A DNA stretch of 64,000 nt, taken from positions 723,872,649 through 723,936,648 of the forward strand of contig NC_081413.1 of assembly GCF_030272615.1 (NCBI RefSeq), given 5' to 3'. This DNA comes from Cryptomeria japonica (lineage: Eukaryota > Streptophyta > Pinopsida > Cupressales > Cupressaceae). Under the pieces are notes generated by a model, which had not been told where the DNA came from, did not search any database, and saw only the letters and a list, made by a program, of their open reading frames with translations. Below are positions 11,358 to 23,100 of this stretch, one piece after another. Position 1 is the first letter of the stretch. Each line of letters begins with the position of its first letter. The translations under genes and the position numbers were made by a program.

Positions 11358-12092
11358 TGTAAATGATGTTCAATTCTCAATTCAATATGCAAGTTATATT
11401 CTAGTTTATCTTCTCTTTTATCTATGTATTATCTATTATATATGATAAGTCTGATTATCTTCTTTTATATTGTAGGTGAGAGGAGTATTTATTAATTTCG
11501 ATGTCCTTCTCACAAATGCCGATTGGTATGTATATGCAAGTGGGGAGGATCAAGCAATGCCTTGACCGGTCATGTCTTTACCGATCAAGACATTACTTGA
11601 TCACACCCTTTGACTCATCGTTACAATTACCAACCAGTGCATACTTTAATTAACAGCCCGATATTAATCGGGGTATACTTAACATGCTACCCGATACCAA
11701 TCGGTGTTTGCTTAATTAATCATCCGATACCAATCGGTGTATGCTTAAGTTGCCACCCGATAACAATTGGTTAATCCCGATAACCATTGTTTCATTGTTT
11801 AATATATCAACTGATATAAATCGGAATAGGTTAGCCCGATAATAATCGGTGATCTCAGTTATAATGTAAACCGATTTAATTGGTATTCTATGCTATGATA
11901 TGATTGTCGATAGTTTAAGCATTGATCGAACTAAGTAGATTGAACATATACAAAGAGGAATGATTATCAAATGAAGGAACAATAGCTTGAAGTTTTTCCT
12001 CATAGTTTAACGATAGGATAAATGATTGAATGAGAGACTTCATTTATCTCTCATTCAATCATTTATCTTACCGAAGCTATAATGTATTAACA
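11358..12092 (-). repeat. 5' LTR of Copia-A (735 bp, complete)
   Basis: It begins TGTTAATACATT at 12092 and ends ...TTTACA at 11358 on the minus strand, next to the primer site. It contains the CCGATA box array (11658-11883) and the 21-bp hairpin (12017-12067). Confidence 0.93.
11462..11470 (-). promoter_or_regulatory. TATA-like box of the Copia-A LTR
   Basis: ATATAAAAG on the minus strand lies downstream of the box array and about 105 bp before the LTR end, a fitting place for a U3/R boundary. Confidence 0.5.
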
Positions 12093-14410
12093 CAATGAAC
12101 TTGGAAAACTCAGAACATGTAATAAATCTACATTCAAAACCAACTTCACCTTCGATGGGGAGAGAAGAAAAAGACAAGAAGACAGAAATATCTTTAGAAA
12201 AGCTCAGAAAATTCAAATGACCTGCCTCCTATCAGCTGGCTATACTCCAAAATCTGTCAGCATTTATGAAGAACAAGGTTGGAAATGATGATTAATGCCT
12301 TCAAAACCTCCAAAAATACGTTCAACCTGTGAAAATCTTCTTTGAACCTCCTTCAACCTGCAAGAACAATTTTTATCTCTGCTCTCAACACTTAGGAAAC
12401 TCGAACTTGTGTGCAGAAATGAAAGGAGAAATGTCTTATTTGTATTAGAGTTGATTTTCACAATTAGAAACATGCAAATATCTTTCCAATTCATGTTTCT
12501 AAATCAGTTTCAGTCTTGAATGTGCATGGAGAAAGTTTCTAATTTTATTTGAGTTGCACAATCATCTTCATCTAGTTCGAACTTTCACAAGTGCAAGTTT
12601 CTAATTTGAGACTAAGTCCTAAACTCGAACTTGATCTCCAAATATCTTCTTTCTAAAACTTTCTAATTTAGTTCCAAGTTCGAATCTCTCCTCAATCTGC
12701 AATATCTCTTTTCCAACAAAACTTTCCAATTTAGTTCAAAGTTCGAATTTCCTTGGATATGCTGACATCACCCTGAATTTTACCTCATTTTTCAAACTAG
12801 TGTTGACTATGTTGACTCCTTAATCACATGGCGGACTTATTTGGAGTGTTGACACAAGTATTGGAACTATATCCCAGTATAGGGCGGACTTTGAGCTGGC
12901 CATGATGTTAGGAGGGCGGACTTTTGAGTTGACCTTTAGCGGACTTCTTCAACATAGGCATCCTCTTTCATCACCCAAGTAGAGCGGAGTTTCTTTACTT
13001 TGAAATCATCTTTCATGTCTTCCAAGGTAGACTTTTGCTTGCCTTAGACTTACCTCTTGCTACCCTTAACACCTTCAAGGCGGAGTTTGATAGATATGCT
13101 TTGATGTCATCATAGATAGGGTGGAGTTTGGACAGGCCATAACTATTCACCATCATCCCATAGGGTGGACTTTTAGAGGTAGGTATCTTCCTTCATCACC
13201 TTAGGTGGACTTTTAGAGAGATCACCAAGGCGGAGTTCATTCATTTTGTTCAAGGCAAGGGAAGGGTGGAGTTTTGAAGCTATTTCACTTGCTATCATGC
13301 CACAAGGCGGACTTTGTTAAGTTCACACACCACTTGGCTTGGGCGGACTTTTATCCCTCTCACATGGCGGACTTTGATTCATTTGAAGGGGCGGAGTTTT
13401 GAGTGTTCAAGAAGGCAGACTTTGGAGTTCAACTTATTCTCTTCTCAAGTGGGAGGGCAGACTTTTCATGACCACTTGCCATTCACCATATCCTTGGCCA
13501 GACTTCTTTGACGTAGGCATCACCTCAACTCTTCATGGCGGACTTTTCAACTCTCTCCATAGGGCGAACTTTTTTCAACTCTCCCCATAGGGCGGAGTTT
13601 GGAGAGTTCATGACTTATCACCTTAGGCGGACTTTTGAGTTCTTGAGCACCTTTAGCACATGAAGGCGGACTTTGGAATCTCCATAATGGGCGGACTTTT
13701 TATGACCACTGCCACTTTCCTTTCATGAGGGCGGACTTTTCAACTTCTTGCCATAACACTCACCATCAATCATTGATTAGCTAGACTTAGAAATAATTTG
13801 GAAAACTTCAAAATTTCACAATTTCTTCAATTTTAACCACAGATTAACTTGAAATTTGAAATCCATACTCAGGAAACTATCTGAGGCGTCATGACACCTA
13901 AAATGTAGGAACTTAGTTTTTTAGGTCAAAACTTGAAAATTTACGATCGCAATTGAAGCAAGTTAGTGGAACTAGTGCAAACCCTAGGTCCCCACTTCGA
14001 AAAAGCATAAAATAGACATCCCTATAAAATAGGGAAAACTTTCTAAAAATAGCCATACCGGGGATCGGGCTAAAAATGCTGAAAACAAAACTTCCTAAAA
14101 AATAGGAAAAAGCCAAAAAAAAAAACTTTCTAAAAATAGAAAGTTGTTCAAATTCGTTCAAATCAAATTCGTTCTTCGTCCTTTGGCCTTTCTAGGCACT
14201 TTGATGGTATCCGGACTCTATTTTCACTTGGCTTGCACAAACTGATTTTCAATCTACAGGACTCAAACCGTTCAAAACTTCACAGAACCGAGCAAAACTG
14301 AAACTGAAGGCCACGGGCACTAACAAAAAACCCTAGAAAGCAAGAAAGGAGAGGGTCCCCATCTTCAATGGGGCGATGTGTGAAAAAGGTCACAATAGGT
14401 AGGAGCACTC
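12093..14410 (-). other. Decayed LTR-like sequence on the minus strand, no gene
   Basis: No credible protein frame. Reading on the minus strand from 14410 there is a leader with ACACATCGCCCCATTGAAG, then several TATTTTTAGAAAGT-like short palindromes (14000-14150), then the GGCGGACTTTT array, then a stretch with repeated AAGTTCGAA boxes (12540-12760). The same leader appears on the plus strand at about 16795-16850 and is followed there by a different array. Copia-A inserted at 12092 and cuts this unit. Confidence 0.5.
12830..13740. repeat. Interspersed GGCGGACTTTT box array, about 26 copies
   Basis: The box GGCGGACTTTT (variants GGCGGAGTTT, GGTGGACTTTT, GGCAGACTTT) recurs about every 35 bp over 0.9 kb. 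The spacers are mostly unlike each other. Examples are at 12830, 12891, 13305, 13366, 13535, 13627, 13663 and 13729. Spacing is irregular, so this is not a simple tandem satellite. Confidence 0.85.
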
Positions 14411-14509
14411 CAAATCAATAAGCTAAGCATCATTTACTAATAGTGTTAGCTGAAATAAACAAGGAATCATAATTAGCAATATCTGAGAACTTTCCATGGA
14501 GAATTTTGC

Positions 14510-16156
14510 ACTCCTTTTTTTGTGCTTACATCCTTCACATGCCCTCTTTTACCACAAGTCCAACACTCTAATTTCCTCTTCCTAGGGCTTTTAGAACATC
14601 CTTTAGACTTATTCTTCTTTTTGTCTTTTTAGGCTTTTTCTCTTTGGACCTTCCTCGAACATGCAAGGTATCTTAGGAGCCAACATTCATGGACTTTCTT
14701 CTCATTTATTCCAAGTGTAGAAATGAGGTTATCTATCCTTGGCTGTGCACCACTACCATTGATAACAGCAATTATATTTTCTCAAGATTTGGGTAAACAA
14801 CAAGGTAACAATATGCATTTATCTTCTTCTTCTAACTTTGTAATGTCCATTTCCAAAAAGCTTAATGAAATAACAGATTTGAAGCACAAACTATATCCCA
14901 CAACAGAATATTAATTAAACTCATCAACACACTTAACTTACAGAATGGAACCACAACACTTATGTTAATAACACCACAGTAAATGAGATCATTTACAGTC
15001 ATTACACCAACACACCAAAACAAAAACAATGCTCATAATGGCTCAATGAAATTTCCTACAGTGCCTTGGAGTTTCAGTGCACCCCCTAAGTCAGAATTCC
15101 CTCATAGAACGAAAGGGTTTTCGTCCTTTGATTCTAGCAATCAATGGGGTTTTGTCCATTGACCATAGTCTACTATGGGCATCTGTCCACAAAATATCAT
15201 TGAACACAAGCACCCAAAAGATACAATACTATAGCATCTGTGATTACAATTGAAGTGTTTTCCTAATTTTATACGCCCCCTAACACAAATACCAAAATAG
15301 TTGACCTAGGCCTAGAATGGTGCAAACGCCCAAAATTGAATTTCCACATGCTACAACATAGGTTGGCCTTATAGGCCTTGCAAGCTTTTTCTGTTGGAGT
15401 TTCAAATTTTCCCTTCCCCTCTGACTTGGCATTCATTGGTCCACAACCTTGATCCTTGACATTTAATGGATCTCTAGCTCTCCACTTCCATGCTATGGCA
15501 TGGGTCTAGCATTATCCCTAAACCCCAATCCCCAATAGCACTTAGGCACTCGTCACACAAAACCTCTGATTCACAAACTCCGACAACTCCCTCCCTCTAT
15601 TTTTTGAAAAGGGGACATGAAAAAATTAACATCTATAGATGCAAGTTGACTGAAAACCAAATTAAAAGCATTTAAATGATCTGCAACAGAATCAGTATCC
15701 TTCATTTTTTATGAATATAACCATCTTTTGAGATGCAACTTATGAATAAGAATTTGATTTGGTAAATATCACATCCTCTTTTACAACTTGTATGCAGTAG
15801 TATCCTCTGAAACGTTTAAGAGAATGGAATTTGCAAGACAACCAAATGGTTCCTTGTGTCTTCTTGTCAAGTTTTAACCAATCTTCAGTAGATATTCTGG
15901 ATGGCTTCAACTCATTGGAAACTACCAACCACTGACCCCCTTCTTCTATGAGATCTTCCATCTTCAATTTCCATATCTCGTAACCAAATCTATTGAACTT
16001 ATTAATATCTAGATGGGGGAGGTAGAAACCATGGTATGCAATCCTCTTCACAAAGCTGCAAAACCAACAATGCAAAAGTTCGAGTGTAGCCAAAAAAATT
16101 TCAACACTTGAAAGAAAGGCGTCCCTTTGTCAATGAAACTGTTAGCTCTGATACCA
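14510..16156 (-). pseudogene. Copia gag relic with primer site, interrupted by about 0.7 kb
   Basis: A primer site of initiator-Met type (minus TGGTATCAGAGC) lies at 16145-16156. Below it the frame 15740-16093 reads as the gag N-terminus (FGYEIWKLKMEDLI, EDWLKLDKKTQGTI). Gag continues at about 15620-15730 (DSVADHLNAFN), and again at about 14600-14875 (MDITKLEEEDKC). A zinc knuckle follows at about 14530-14580 (CWTCGKRGH) with its last Cys changed to Ser. The stretch of roughly 14890-15610 has no gag similarity and is probably an insertion of unknown kind. Many stops; dead. It belongs to a different Copia family from the other three. Confidence 0.8.
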
Positions 16157-17049
16157 AATGTTGGAAATCAAGATGAACCTATTACGTTATTAACTTAAAC
16201 AAAGTGATGAAAATATGAAAATATTTCCAAGATTACCCACAATGATGTTGAAATGATTATGTATTGTCCCCTTCCTAACTAGTTCAGTTGATGGATATTT
16301 AGCCTATTTAGTTGGTTCATGTAGGTTGTTGAGTTAGGGTTAGGGAACCTTGGAAGGGGTATATCTAATAGTTTGACAATATTTCATGGTTGGTTGAACC
16401 CGAATCAGGATTATGAGCAAAATACCTCTATTCTGGAGTGATTTTGGGTTAGTCTTCCAATACTTAACTATTTTTAGTAAGTTTTGAGCATCAACTAGGC
16501 TAGTTGATAGGGTTACTATTTTTAGTATTGTTGGTGGGTTTAGTTTTGAAGACTATCACAATGTTTTATATAGTCTGGGGGTTTTAATAAAATTAAAATA
16601 AATTTTAATTAATTAAAGATTTAACTTTATCATTATTTTAATTTATTTAATGAAGGGATTATAGAGGCTAGTTATTAAATTAACGGTGATTTATTTTAAT
16701 GGATGAGTCTTTATTATTTAATACTACATTGGGAGATTAAAAAGGATGTGATTTTTATTAAATAAAAGAAAAAGAACATTTCCAAAAAAGTAGTGTTGTG
16801 ACGTTTTCATACATCGCCCCATTGCAAATGGAGACCCCCTACTTTTTAGGTCCTCTTGTCTTTTGGTTTTGGTTCTTTGGGTCTTTTCGTAGCAATCTCT
16901 TTAGTCTCCCTGGTTTGCAAGTGTCTTTGATAAGTTTTGATCAAGTTTGCAAGTCATTTGAGCAAATTTGGCTAAGTTTGGATTCTGTTTTACCTATTTT
17001 AGGGTTTTTCCCTTCAGACTTAGATTTGAGGTCTTTTCCTTAGGGTTTT

Positions 17050-17203
17050 GGAAAAACTAAATTGCATTGGATTCAAGACCCTTCAAGGAAGCTACCAGTG
17101 AAATTTGATTGAATTCTGAGTGTAAGGATTTGGAAAAACTAAATTGCATTGGATTCAAGACCCTTCAAGGAAGCTACCAGTGAAATTTGATCGAATTCTG
17201 AGT
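17050..17203 (+). repeat. 82-bp direct tandem duplication
   Basis: The segment beginning GGAAAAACTAAATTGCATTG occurs at 17050 and again at 17132, nearly identical over about 72 bp. This points to a recent local duplication. Confidence 0.9.
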
Positions 17204-17635
17204 TACTCTTTTTTAGGGATTTCAGTACCTCTTGGATTGTCCTTATTTTGCCAAAAATCAAACTTAACTATTTTTAACAGTTTCTATTTTTAGTAAGTGT
17301 CATCTTGCCCTAATTTTAACGTTTTGAAATACTTACTATTTTTAATAAGTCTATTTTTGGCAGGTTCAACACAAGCAAGGGTCTTGACACTGAAGACTAA
17401 GCATTCCTGATTATTTGTCTAAATCCGAAAAGTTTGAAAAAGCAAACAATTGATCTAGAATGGCTAAGTGTGGAATTCATTCTAGAAGTGGAAAGGTGTT
17501 GAAAAATCTCCTAAGCTACGAAAATCCACTTCAATCCAAGATGGCATTCCAAGTCTGGAAAGAAAAAATTGGTTAAGTCTGGTGAAGAATCTTGACAAAT
17601 CCTTACCTTGGCAGTAAATTGATTCCAAAGATAGC

Positions 17636-18560
17636 ATGGGCGCCAAATGGAGGTCTTGGAGGAATTTTCCTCCAAGACAAGGATTCTATCACCCTTCAAA
17701 AATTCACTCCAAGAGATAGGGTGCCAAAATGGGGTCATGGAGGATTTTTTCGTCCATGACAAAATTCCTTCACCACATGGAATCCATGCCCAAGCATGGA
17801 GGATGGGTGCCAAAAGAGGGGTGTGGAAGATTTTCTCCCCACATGGAAAATTCCTCTACAACATCAAATCCATGCCAAAGGTCAAGGGTAAGGCATTAGA
17901 TTGAGGGTCTAGAGGATTTTTCCTCCATACCCAAAATTCCTTCATTGCATGACTTTAGCGCCCAGCGTTGGATCTGGAGCGCCAAAATCAGGGTATGTAG
18001 GAATATTTCCCAAGGCAATAAAATCCTTCCCAAGGTCAAAATTCCACCCAATCTAGAAGAAGGGTGCCAAATGGAGGTCAGGAAAGAAAAGTCAACAAAA
18101 GTCAAATTCCTCCATGTGCATTCCAATGCCCAAATCAAGAGCATGATGCCAGAACTAGGTGATGAAGGATTTTTCCTTCCAAAAGCATATTCCTACAATG
18201 GGTGGATTCAACGCCCAAGGTCAGATGGATGGCGCTAGCAAAGGGTCAAGGAGGAATTCCTTGATGCATTTAAAATTCCTTCATCAGCTTGAAATTCGGC
18301 CCAAGTATGCATTAGGGTGCCATATGGAGACAAGGAAGGAATTTTCTTCTAGATGAAGAATTCCTGAAGCATATGAAAACAATGCCCAGGCAAAGGCAAG
18401 GAGTGCCAAAGCTAGGTAATTCCTCCCCAAGGTCAAAATGGTGCCCAAGGTGGAGTAGGAGTGCTGGAAGTGGGTGGTGGAGGATTCTTCCTCCAAGTCA
18501 AAATTCCTCCACATGATGAAATTGGCATTGGAAGAGGGACATGGAAATCCCAATCAAGGA
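17636..18560 (+). repeat. Degenerate array of about 80-95-bp units (GGTGCCAAA / GAGGATTTTTCCTCC)
   Basis: Units contain GGTGCCAAAATGGGG, then GGAGGATTTTTCCTCC (self-complementary), then CAAAATTCCTTCA and CATGCCCAAG. Starts lie near 17639, 17718, 17809, 17968, 18067, 18228, 18315 and 18404. Similarity between units is partial and the period drifts. Confidence 0.7.
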
Positions 18561-19561
18561 GGAATTCAAAATTCCTCTCCCAAGCATGGAAATTTGTCAA
18601 AGGATGAAGAAATTTCAAGACGAGAAGAAAAATTGGCCAAGTGAGAGAAGTCTTCTCTTGAATTTTGAAGCTAAAAATGGAAAAAAATCCTAAAAAATAG
18701 GAAAAGTGAAAAATTGATCAAAAATCTCCCTCAAGACATGATGAATTCAAAAAGCACAAAAATTCCTTCCTCATGGAAGAAATTCGCCCAAGGTGAAGAA
18801 TTTCAAGGCACAAGGAAAATTGGCTAAGGAGATTTTCTCTCTCCAGAGCTCAAAACAAGACAAAATTCCTTAAGCATGAAAAAACAGTAAGTGGTTGGAA
18901 AACCTTCCTTCAAGATGAAATGTGCACAAAAATTTTCTTTAAGGACAAAATCTGTCTACAAAGATTTTCTCTCTATTCGAATGTCGGACATATAAGAATC
19001 CTTCAGAAGTGGAAAAGATTGTTAAAATTCTTCCAAGGAAGGAAAATCTTCTAAAATGTCTTTTGTGGGTCCGAAATGGAAAGATACTTGTAAAGGATGA
19101 GTTGGCAACATGCAAAGAGAATATTCTATATTAATGAAGCACAACCCAAAAATTTATAGAAGTTCCTATGACAGTAGGGTCCATTTGCATGGCGAGAATC
19201 TATTGAGTGCATGGTAGCATGGTGGCGCATTCATTGCTGGAATATTTCACCAAATGGTAGCTGATTAAATGCATGGTGAGATAATGGAGCATTTATTGCA
19301 TGTGGCCAATTTTGGAGATGATGGAACATTTATGACATTATGGGTGATTCTTGTATGGTGGAGCATTTATTTCACATTGGCCGAACTTGACAGATAATGG
19401 TGCATTTAATGCACAATGGACGCCATTTTTAGTAGACAAGAATTTATTTTAAGTGGGCATGATGGGCATTTAATGTTTATTCCTGCCTTGTTGCATCACG
19501 TGTGAGGAATCTTTTGGGTCAAACTCTAATTATGGTTTGCATGTAATCAAGGTTGGATGCC

Positions 19562-19570
19562 TATATAAGG
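19562..19570 (+). promoter_or_regulatory. TATA box of the LTR-like region
   Basis: TATATAAGG preceded by GCC and followed by GAGTGACCCCC is a good plant core promoter sequence. It lies in a gene-free region and probably belonged to an LTR. Confidence 0.45.
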
Positions 19571-20340
19571 GAGTGACCCCCTTCATTTGTAAAGGAGGGA
19601 GTTTCATATGAAATTGTTGTGATAAGTTATTGAGATACAGTGATGCATTGTTCTTTGATGGTGTTCACTTAAGTTATTTTTTAAAACTTACATGGTTTCA
19701 CCTTCCTCACTTAGAGTAGAAGTAGAGTGGTGCTTTGATTTCAATGGAGAATGTAATGTTGCTTGATGAATTTCCATGGTTCATATTTTTTGCATCTTGT
19801 TGATTATAAGTTGCAGTGCAAAGTTAGCCTAAGCCACTAAATTTGTGCCAAGTTCAATTATGGATAGTCATTTGGATTGTGTTGTTTTGGGTATTCAAAT
19901 GCACTTTCTCGATGTGAAAATCCTTCAACATCCTTAGAAGATTGCACCAGTTCTTGCGGAGTTGGGGTTAATCTTGGCGAAGTAGAACTTGGTTTATTTG
20001 GAATTCATCCATTAGAGTACTATCTATTGACATCACTTCCCTTGGGAGTAGATTTAGATCCTTTTAACTCTTTCCCCTTCAATTTTAGTTCATTCCAATT
20101 CAATTTGTTCGAAGCAGAAGCATCATAGAATTGGTTCGATGATGAAGTTCCAACCATAGCAAATAAGTGAAAGAACGATTCAAACATAAGTCCACTTGGA
20201 TTACTAGCATATCACATCAAGCCAATTGAATCACATCCATTGTATAATCAAAACCTTGGAGTCAATTGTTTGAACTTATTGCAATCTTAGGATACAATTG
20301 AACTTTGATCAAGAGAGAGTAAAGTGACCGTTGGAAAACT

Positions 20341-21889
20341 TTATTTTGTGTTGGTATGGTCACAAAACGCACGTCAACAAGTAGCAAAACAGCAAACAAT
20401 TATTTTTCAAAAAAAAAAGTGAAAAAACAACAAAAGGGCAAAAAAGTGCTTTTCTAAAAAATTGCAAAAAAGCAAAAAAGTAGCCAAAAAAATACAAAAC
20501 AAGGATGCGGGCTCTCATTTGAGTATATGTTGACTTTGATATTTGACATTGCTTCTGTTTGAAGGAGATTACCTTTTCATCTTTGGTTTGTGAGGACGAA
20601 AACCCTTGTAGACAACATTCTCCATTTTGTTGAGAGATACAATCTAGAGAATAATCTAGTGATTTCATTCAAAGGTCACATTTGGGCATAGTGGAGTTTA
20701 CATTTTTAGATCTATAGAGCTTTTTGAATATCATATTCGAAGAGAACAATTTTAGAGAAGATTGAGGAGAGTTAATTTTCTACTTTGCTGGTTGTATATG
20801 TTGGAAACTTGGAGAATGTTGTCAATGATTTGTTGTGTTGTCATTGATGTCAAACTTGTATGGTTGATTGTCATAGTTAGTTGTATGTGCAAATGAAGAA
20901 GTTGTTGCAGATGTTCAGTAGTGTACATTGTGATGGATTTGGGTCCCCTCTATCTTCTGGAGTGGACCGCATTGGGTGTTTTTGGTCTAGATGGCCTATT
21001 TTATGTAATATTGTATACTATGTGGCCGACCCTCAACTAGGTTTTTCTGATGATCTAACTTGTATTTAAGGAGTGCAAATGTATGGTGAAATATTCTCCT
21101 TAATTTTTTCCAATTTTTTTTCAATTACAAGCACCACAAGCACCTGTTAGGATTAGAAAATGATAATCAGAAACACTGCTGAAAGTAACCCTTATACTTT
21201 CTGATCACCTAGAGCCCAATGTGGGAAGGTGAGAGCATACGGTGATAAGGAGATCGTTAGCTCAATGATCTGCTGGAAATTACAATGCAAAGTATAATAT
21301 CAGGCGGCAAGCCAGCCCCTTTCGCTTATCCAACGGGTGGTAGAACTTCCACAACAGTTTGGTGGTGCAACCAGCCAGTTACAAGATTACAAGGAACTGA
21401 AAAAATCAACAATCACTCAACCACTTATCCAGTGGGAGGACTGAAAATGGATTTGCAATTTACTCAACTGCTTATTTAGTGGGAGGGCAATGTTACAATA
21501 ATAAAAGAAAGGCGGCAAGCCAACCTCTTCCACTTATTCAGTGGGTCCTGAGCAACAATCCAAAAATAGATAGTTGTTAGTACTACTAATCAACTTTACA
21601 ATGCATGATATGGATTTTTTGATTATGAGATCTCTCTGTCCAAAAGATAGGCAGCAAAGCTAGCCTCTTCCACTTATGCAGTGGGACTAAGAGTAATCAA
21701 GAAACTTGCTGTTAGTACTACTAACCAGCATTACAAGATGAATATGAATGGTAAATCAAGTGCTAATAACAAGTCCAACAGATGCAAATAAAAGATATGC
21801 ACTCCCAAAACCAATACAAACCATCCACACCAAGAACAAGCTCCACACTAACAATTTCAGATTTAGATATGCAACTCACACACTGGAAT
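20341..21889. other. Gene-free stretch with short hairpin boxes
   Basis: No supported gene. A-rich tracts occur at 20400-20500. Five short hairpins of the type CCACTTATnCAGTGGG (stem CCACT/AGTGG) occur at 21323-21337 (weak), 21421-21436, 21469-21483 (weak), 21530-21545 and 21670-21685. Several follow GGCGGCAAGCCA(G/A)CC. Their origin is unknown; an old LTR or leader is possible. Confidence 0.5.
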
Positions 21890-23100
21890 AACATAGACAA
21901 TTTGTAGGGAAAACATGTTCTTATTTATTTTTTGGCAATTTGCACTCCTTGATATATTTGAGAACATCTTCTTAAGCCCTTTTAGAAAAACCTTTCTCTT
22001 ATCTTTCTTTAAGTCATGTAGAATCCTAGCTGTCTAGCCATAGGTGCATCATGCAATGCTTAAATCTCGTCCTTTATTTGAGGGCACTAAAAAAACATTC
22101 TATCTTTATATAATGATACCATATACCATAGTTTGCATACTTGGTGGGTCATCCAGTACTTGCCATTTTTTTCACCCTCAAGTTTTTCCAGTGTTCGAGT
22201 TTTTGGTGAGTACTTGCCAAGACTCACCAAAAACTCAAAGAATTTTTCCATTTAATTTAGCAATATGTCAAAATTTGGAAAAAAGCATGGATTAGACATT
22301 GCAAAAACTCTGAGTTTTGGTTTTATAAACATTGTTATTTTCCTCTAGACCCCTACTTAACTCATTTGACACATTTTGTAGCTATATTTTACAATAAATT
22401 TTTTTTTTTCAAAAGATTATGTTGTTTATTTCCAAAAATTTAAGTGTTTCTTAATGTGTCGATTTTTCCTGAGTAACCTCTAAGCCAAATCGTTTTGGCT
22501 TGTCGAATACCCTCCAAGTTCAAGTTTGCAAGCTATACCACCAAATACCTATCACCCTTCATACTTTCACCTAAAAGATCGATATCAAGTGTATTCATAG
22601 CACACTTTGCTATAATAGAAAGCTTCCAATCGATAAAAAATGGCATAAACACAATGGAGAATATGCATATGAAGGAGGCATCAACAACTACATTCTTCTT
22701 ACTCTTATTGTACTTTATATCATTATCGTAAATTTGAAGACCAGTCACCCATTTTGTCGCCTGCCATTTAGGTCAAGTTGGCCAAGGAAGAACTTCGAAT
22801 TGTTATGTTTTCTTCTCACAAAAAATCTTCCATAGACTAGGTATTGCCTAAACTTGGCTAAAGAATGCATGATGGTAGGAATTTCCTATAGGAAAACCCC
22901 TTTCAAAATCTTTCTATTCCTTGGTAGCAAATGCTATGGAGTGCTCTTTCTACATAAGTATTTCTTCAATTCCCTTTCCTGAGGCATCAAATTTTACAAC
23001 AAATGGTTGTGAGAAGTATGGAATAGAAAGTACAAGGCATGAACTAGTTTCTCTTTGAGCTTCTCGAATCTTTTTGAGCTTGGTCTTTCTTGGAGGATTT
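21890..23100 (-). pseudogene. Ty3/Gypsy pol relic: RNase H and integrase zinc-finger region
   Basis: On the minus strand, across several frames, 22960-23010 reads PFVVKFDASGKGI, the RNase H start typical of plant Gypsy elements, preceded by FEKLKEKL near 23070. At 22830-22880 there is a segment of the KFRQYLVYGRF type, and at 22700-22740 LQIYDNDIKYNKSKKNVVVDA, the RNase H end. At 21900-22010 comes EDVLKYIKECKLPKNK, matching the integrase zinc-finger neighbourhood. Stops and shifts are frequent. The order and direction agree with one decayed minus-strand element. Confidence 0.75.

Larger units (their letters stand above)
1..12092 (-). mobile_element. Copia-A: Ty1/Copia LTR retrotransposon, truncated by window start, split by a nested insertion
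   Basis: A Copia element is read on the minus strand in the order LTR (right), primer site, gag, protease, integrase, reverse transcriptase, RNase H, polypurine tract, LTR (left). The left LTR is cut by the window start. Over the shared 481 bp the two LTRs align without gaps and differ at about 15 positions by hand count (about 97% identical), so the insertion is not ancient. The bases after the right LTR (12093-12097) are CAATG; the matching target duplication would lie outside the window. The coding region carries several stops and frameshifts, so the copy is dead. An unrelated 6.5-kb insertion (3360-9885) interrupts integrase. Confidence 0.93.
16260..20340 (+). other. LTR-like region on the plus strand, no gene
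   Basis: It begins near TGTATTGTCCCCTTCC (16260) and includes repeated ACTATTTTTAGTAAGT-like palindromes (16460, 17270, 17330), the leader CATCGCCCCATTGCAAATGG (about 16814), an 82-bp duplication, a degenerate repeat array (17636-18560) and a TATA box (19562-19570). No protein frame is convincing. The order leader, palindromes, array, TATA resembles a retroelement U3. I could not fix the right end or a target duplication. Confidence 0.4.

Noticed and set aside
12830-13740. GGCGGACTTTT array as a CRISPR array
   Set aside because: The repeats are degenerate, only 11 bp and irregularly spaced, in a plant nuclear sequence full of retroelements.
17511-18618. Many open frames on both strands over the 17.6-18.6 kb array
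   Set aside because: They follow the repeat units and occur in several frames at once; the protein sequences are repeats of Pro/Ser/Trp-rich words.
20340-20365. TTGGTATGGTCAC as a primer binding site closing the 16.3-20.3 kb LTR-like region
   Set aside because: It matches the initiator tRNA site over only six bases, and no LTR end or target duplication could be matched to it.
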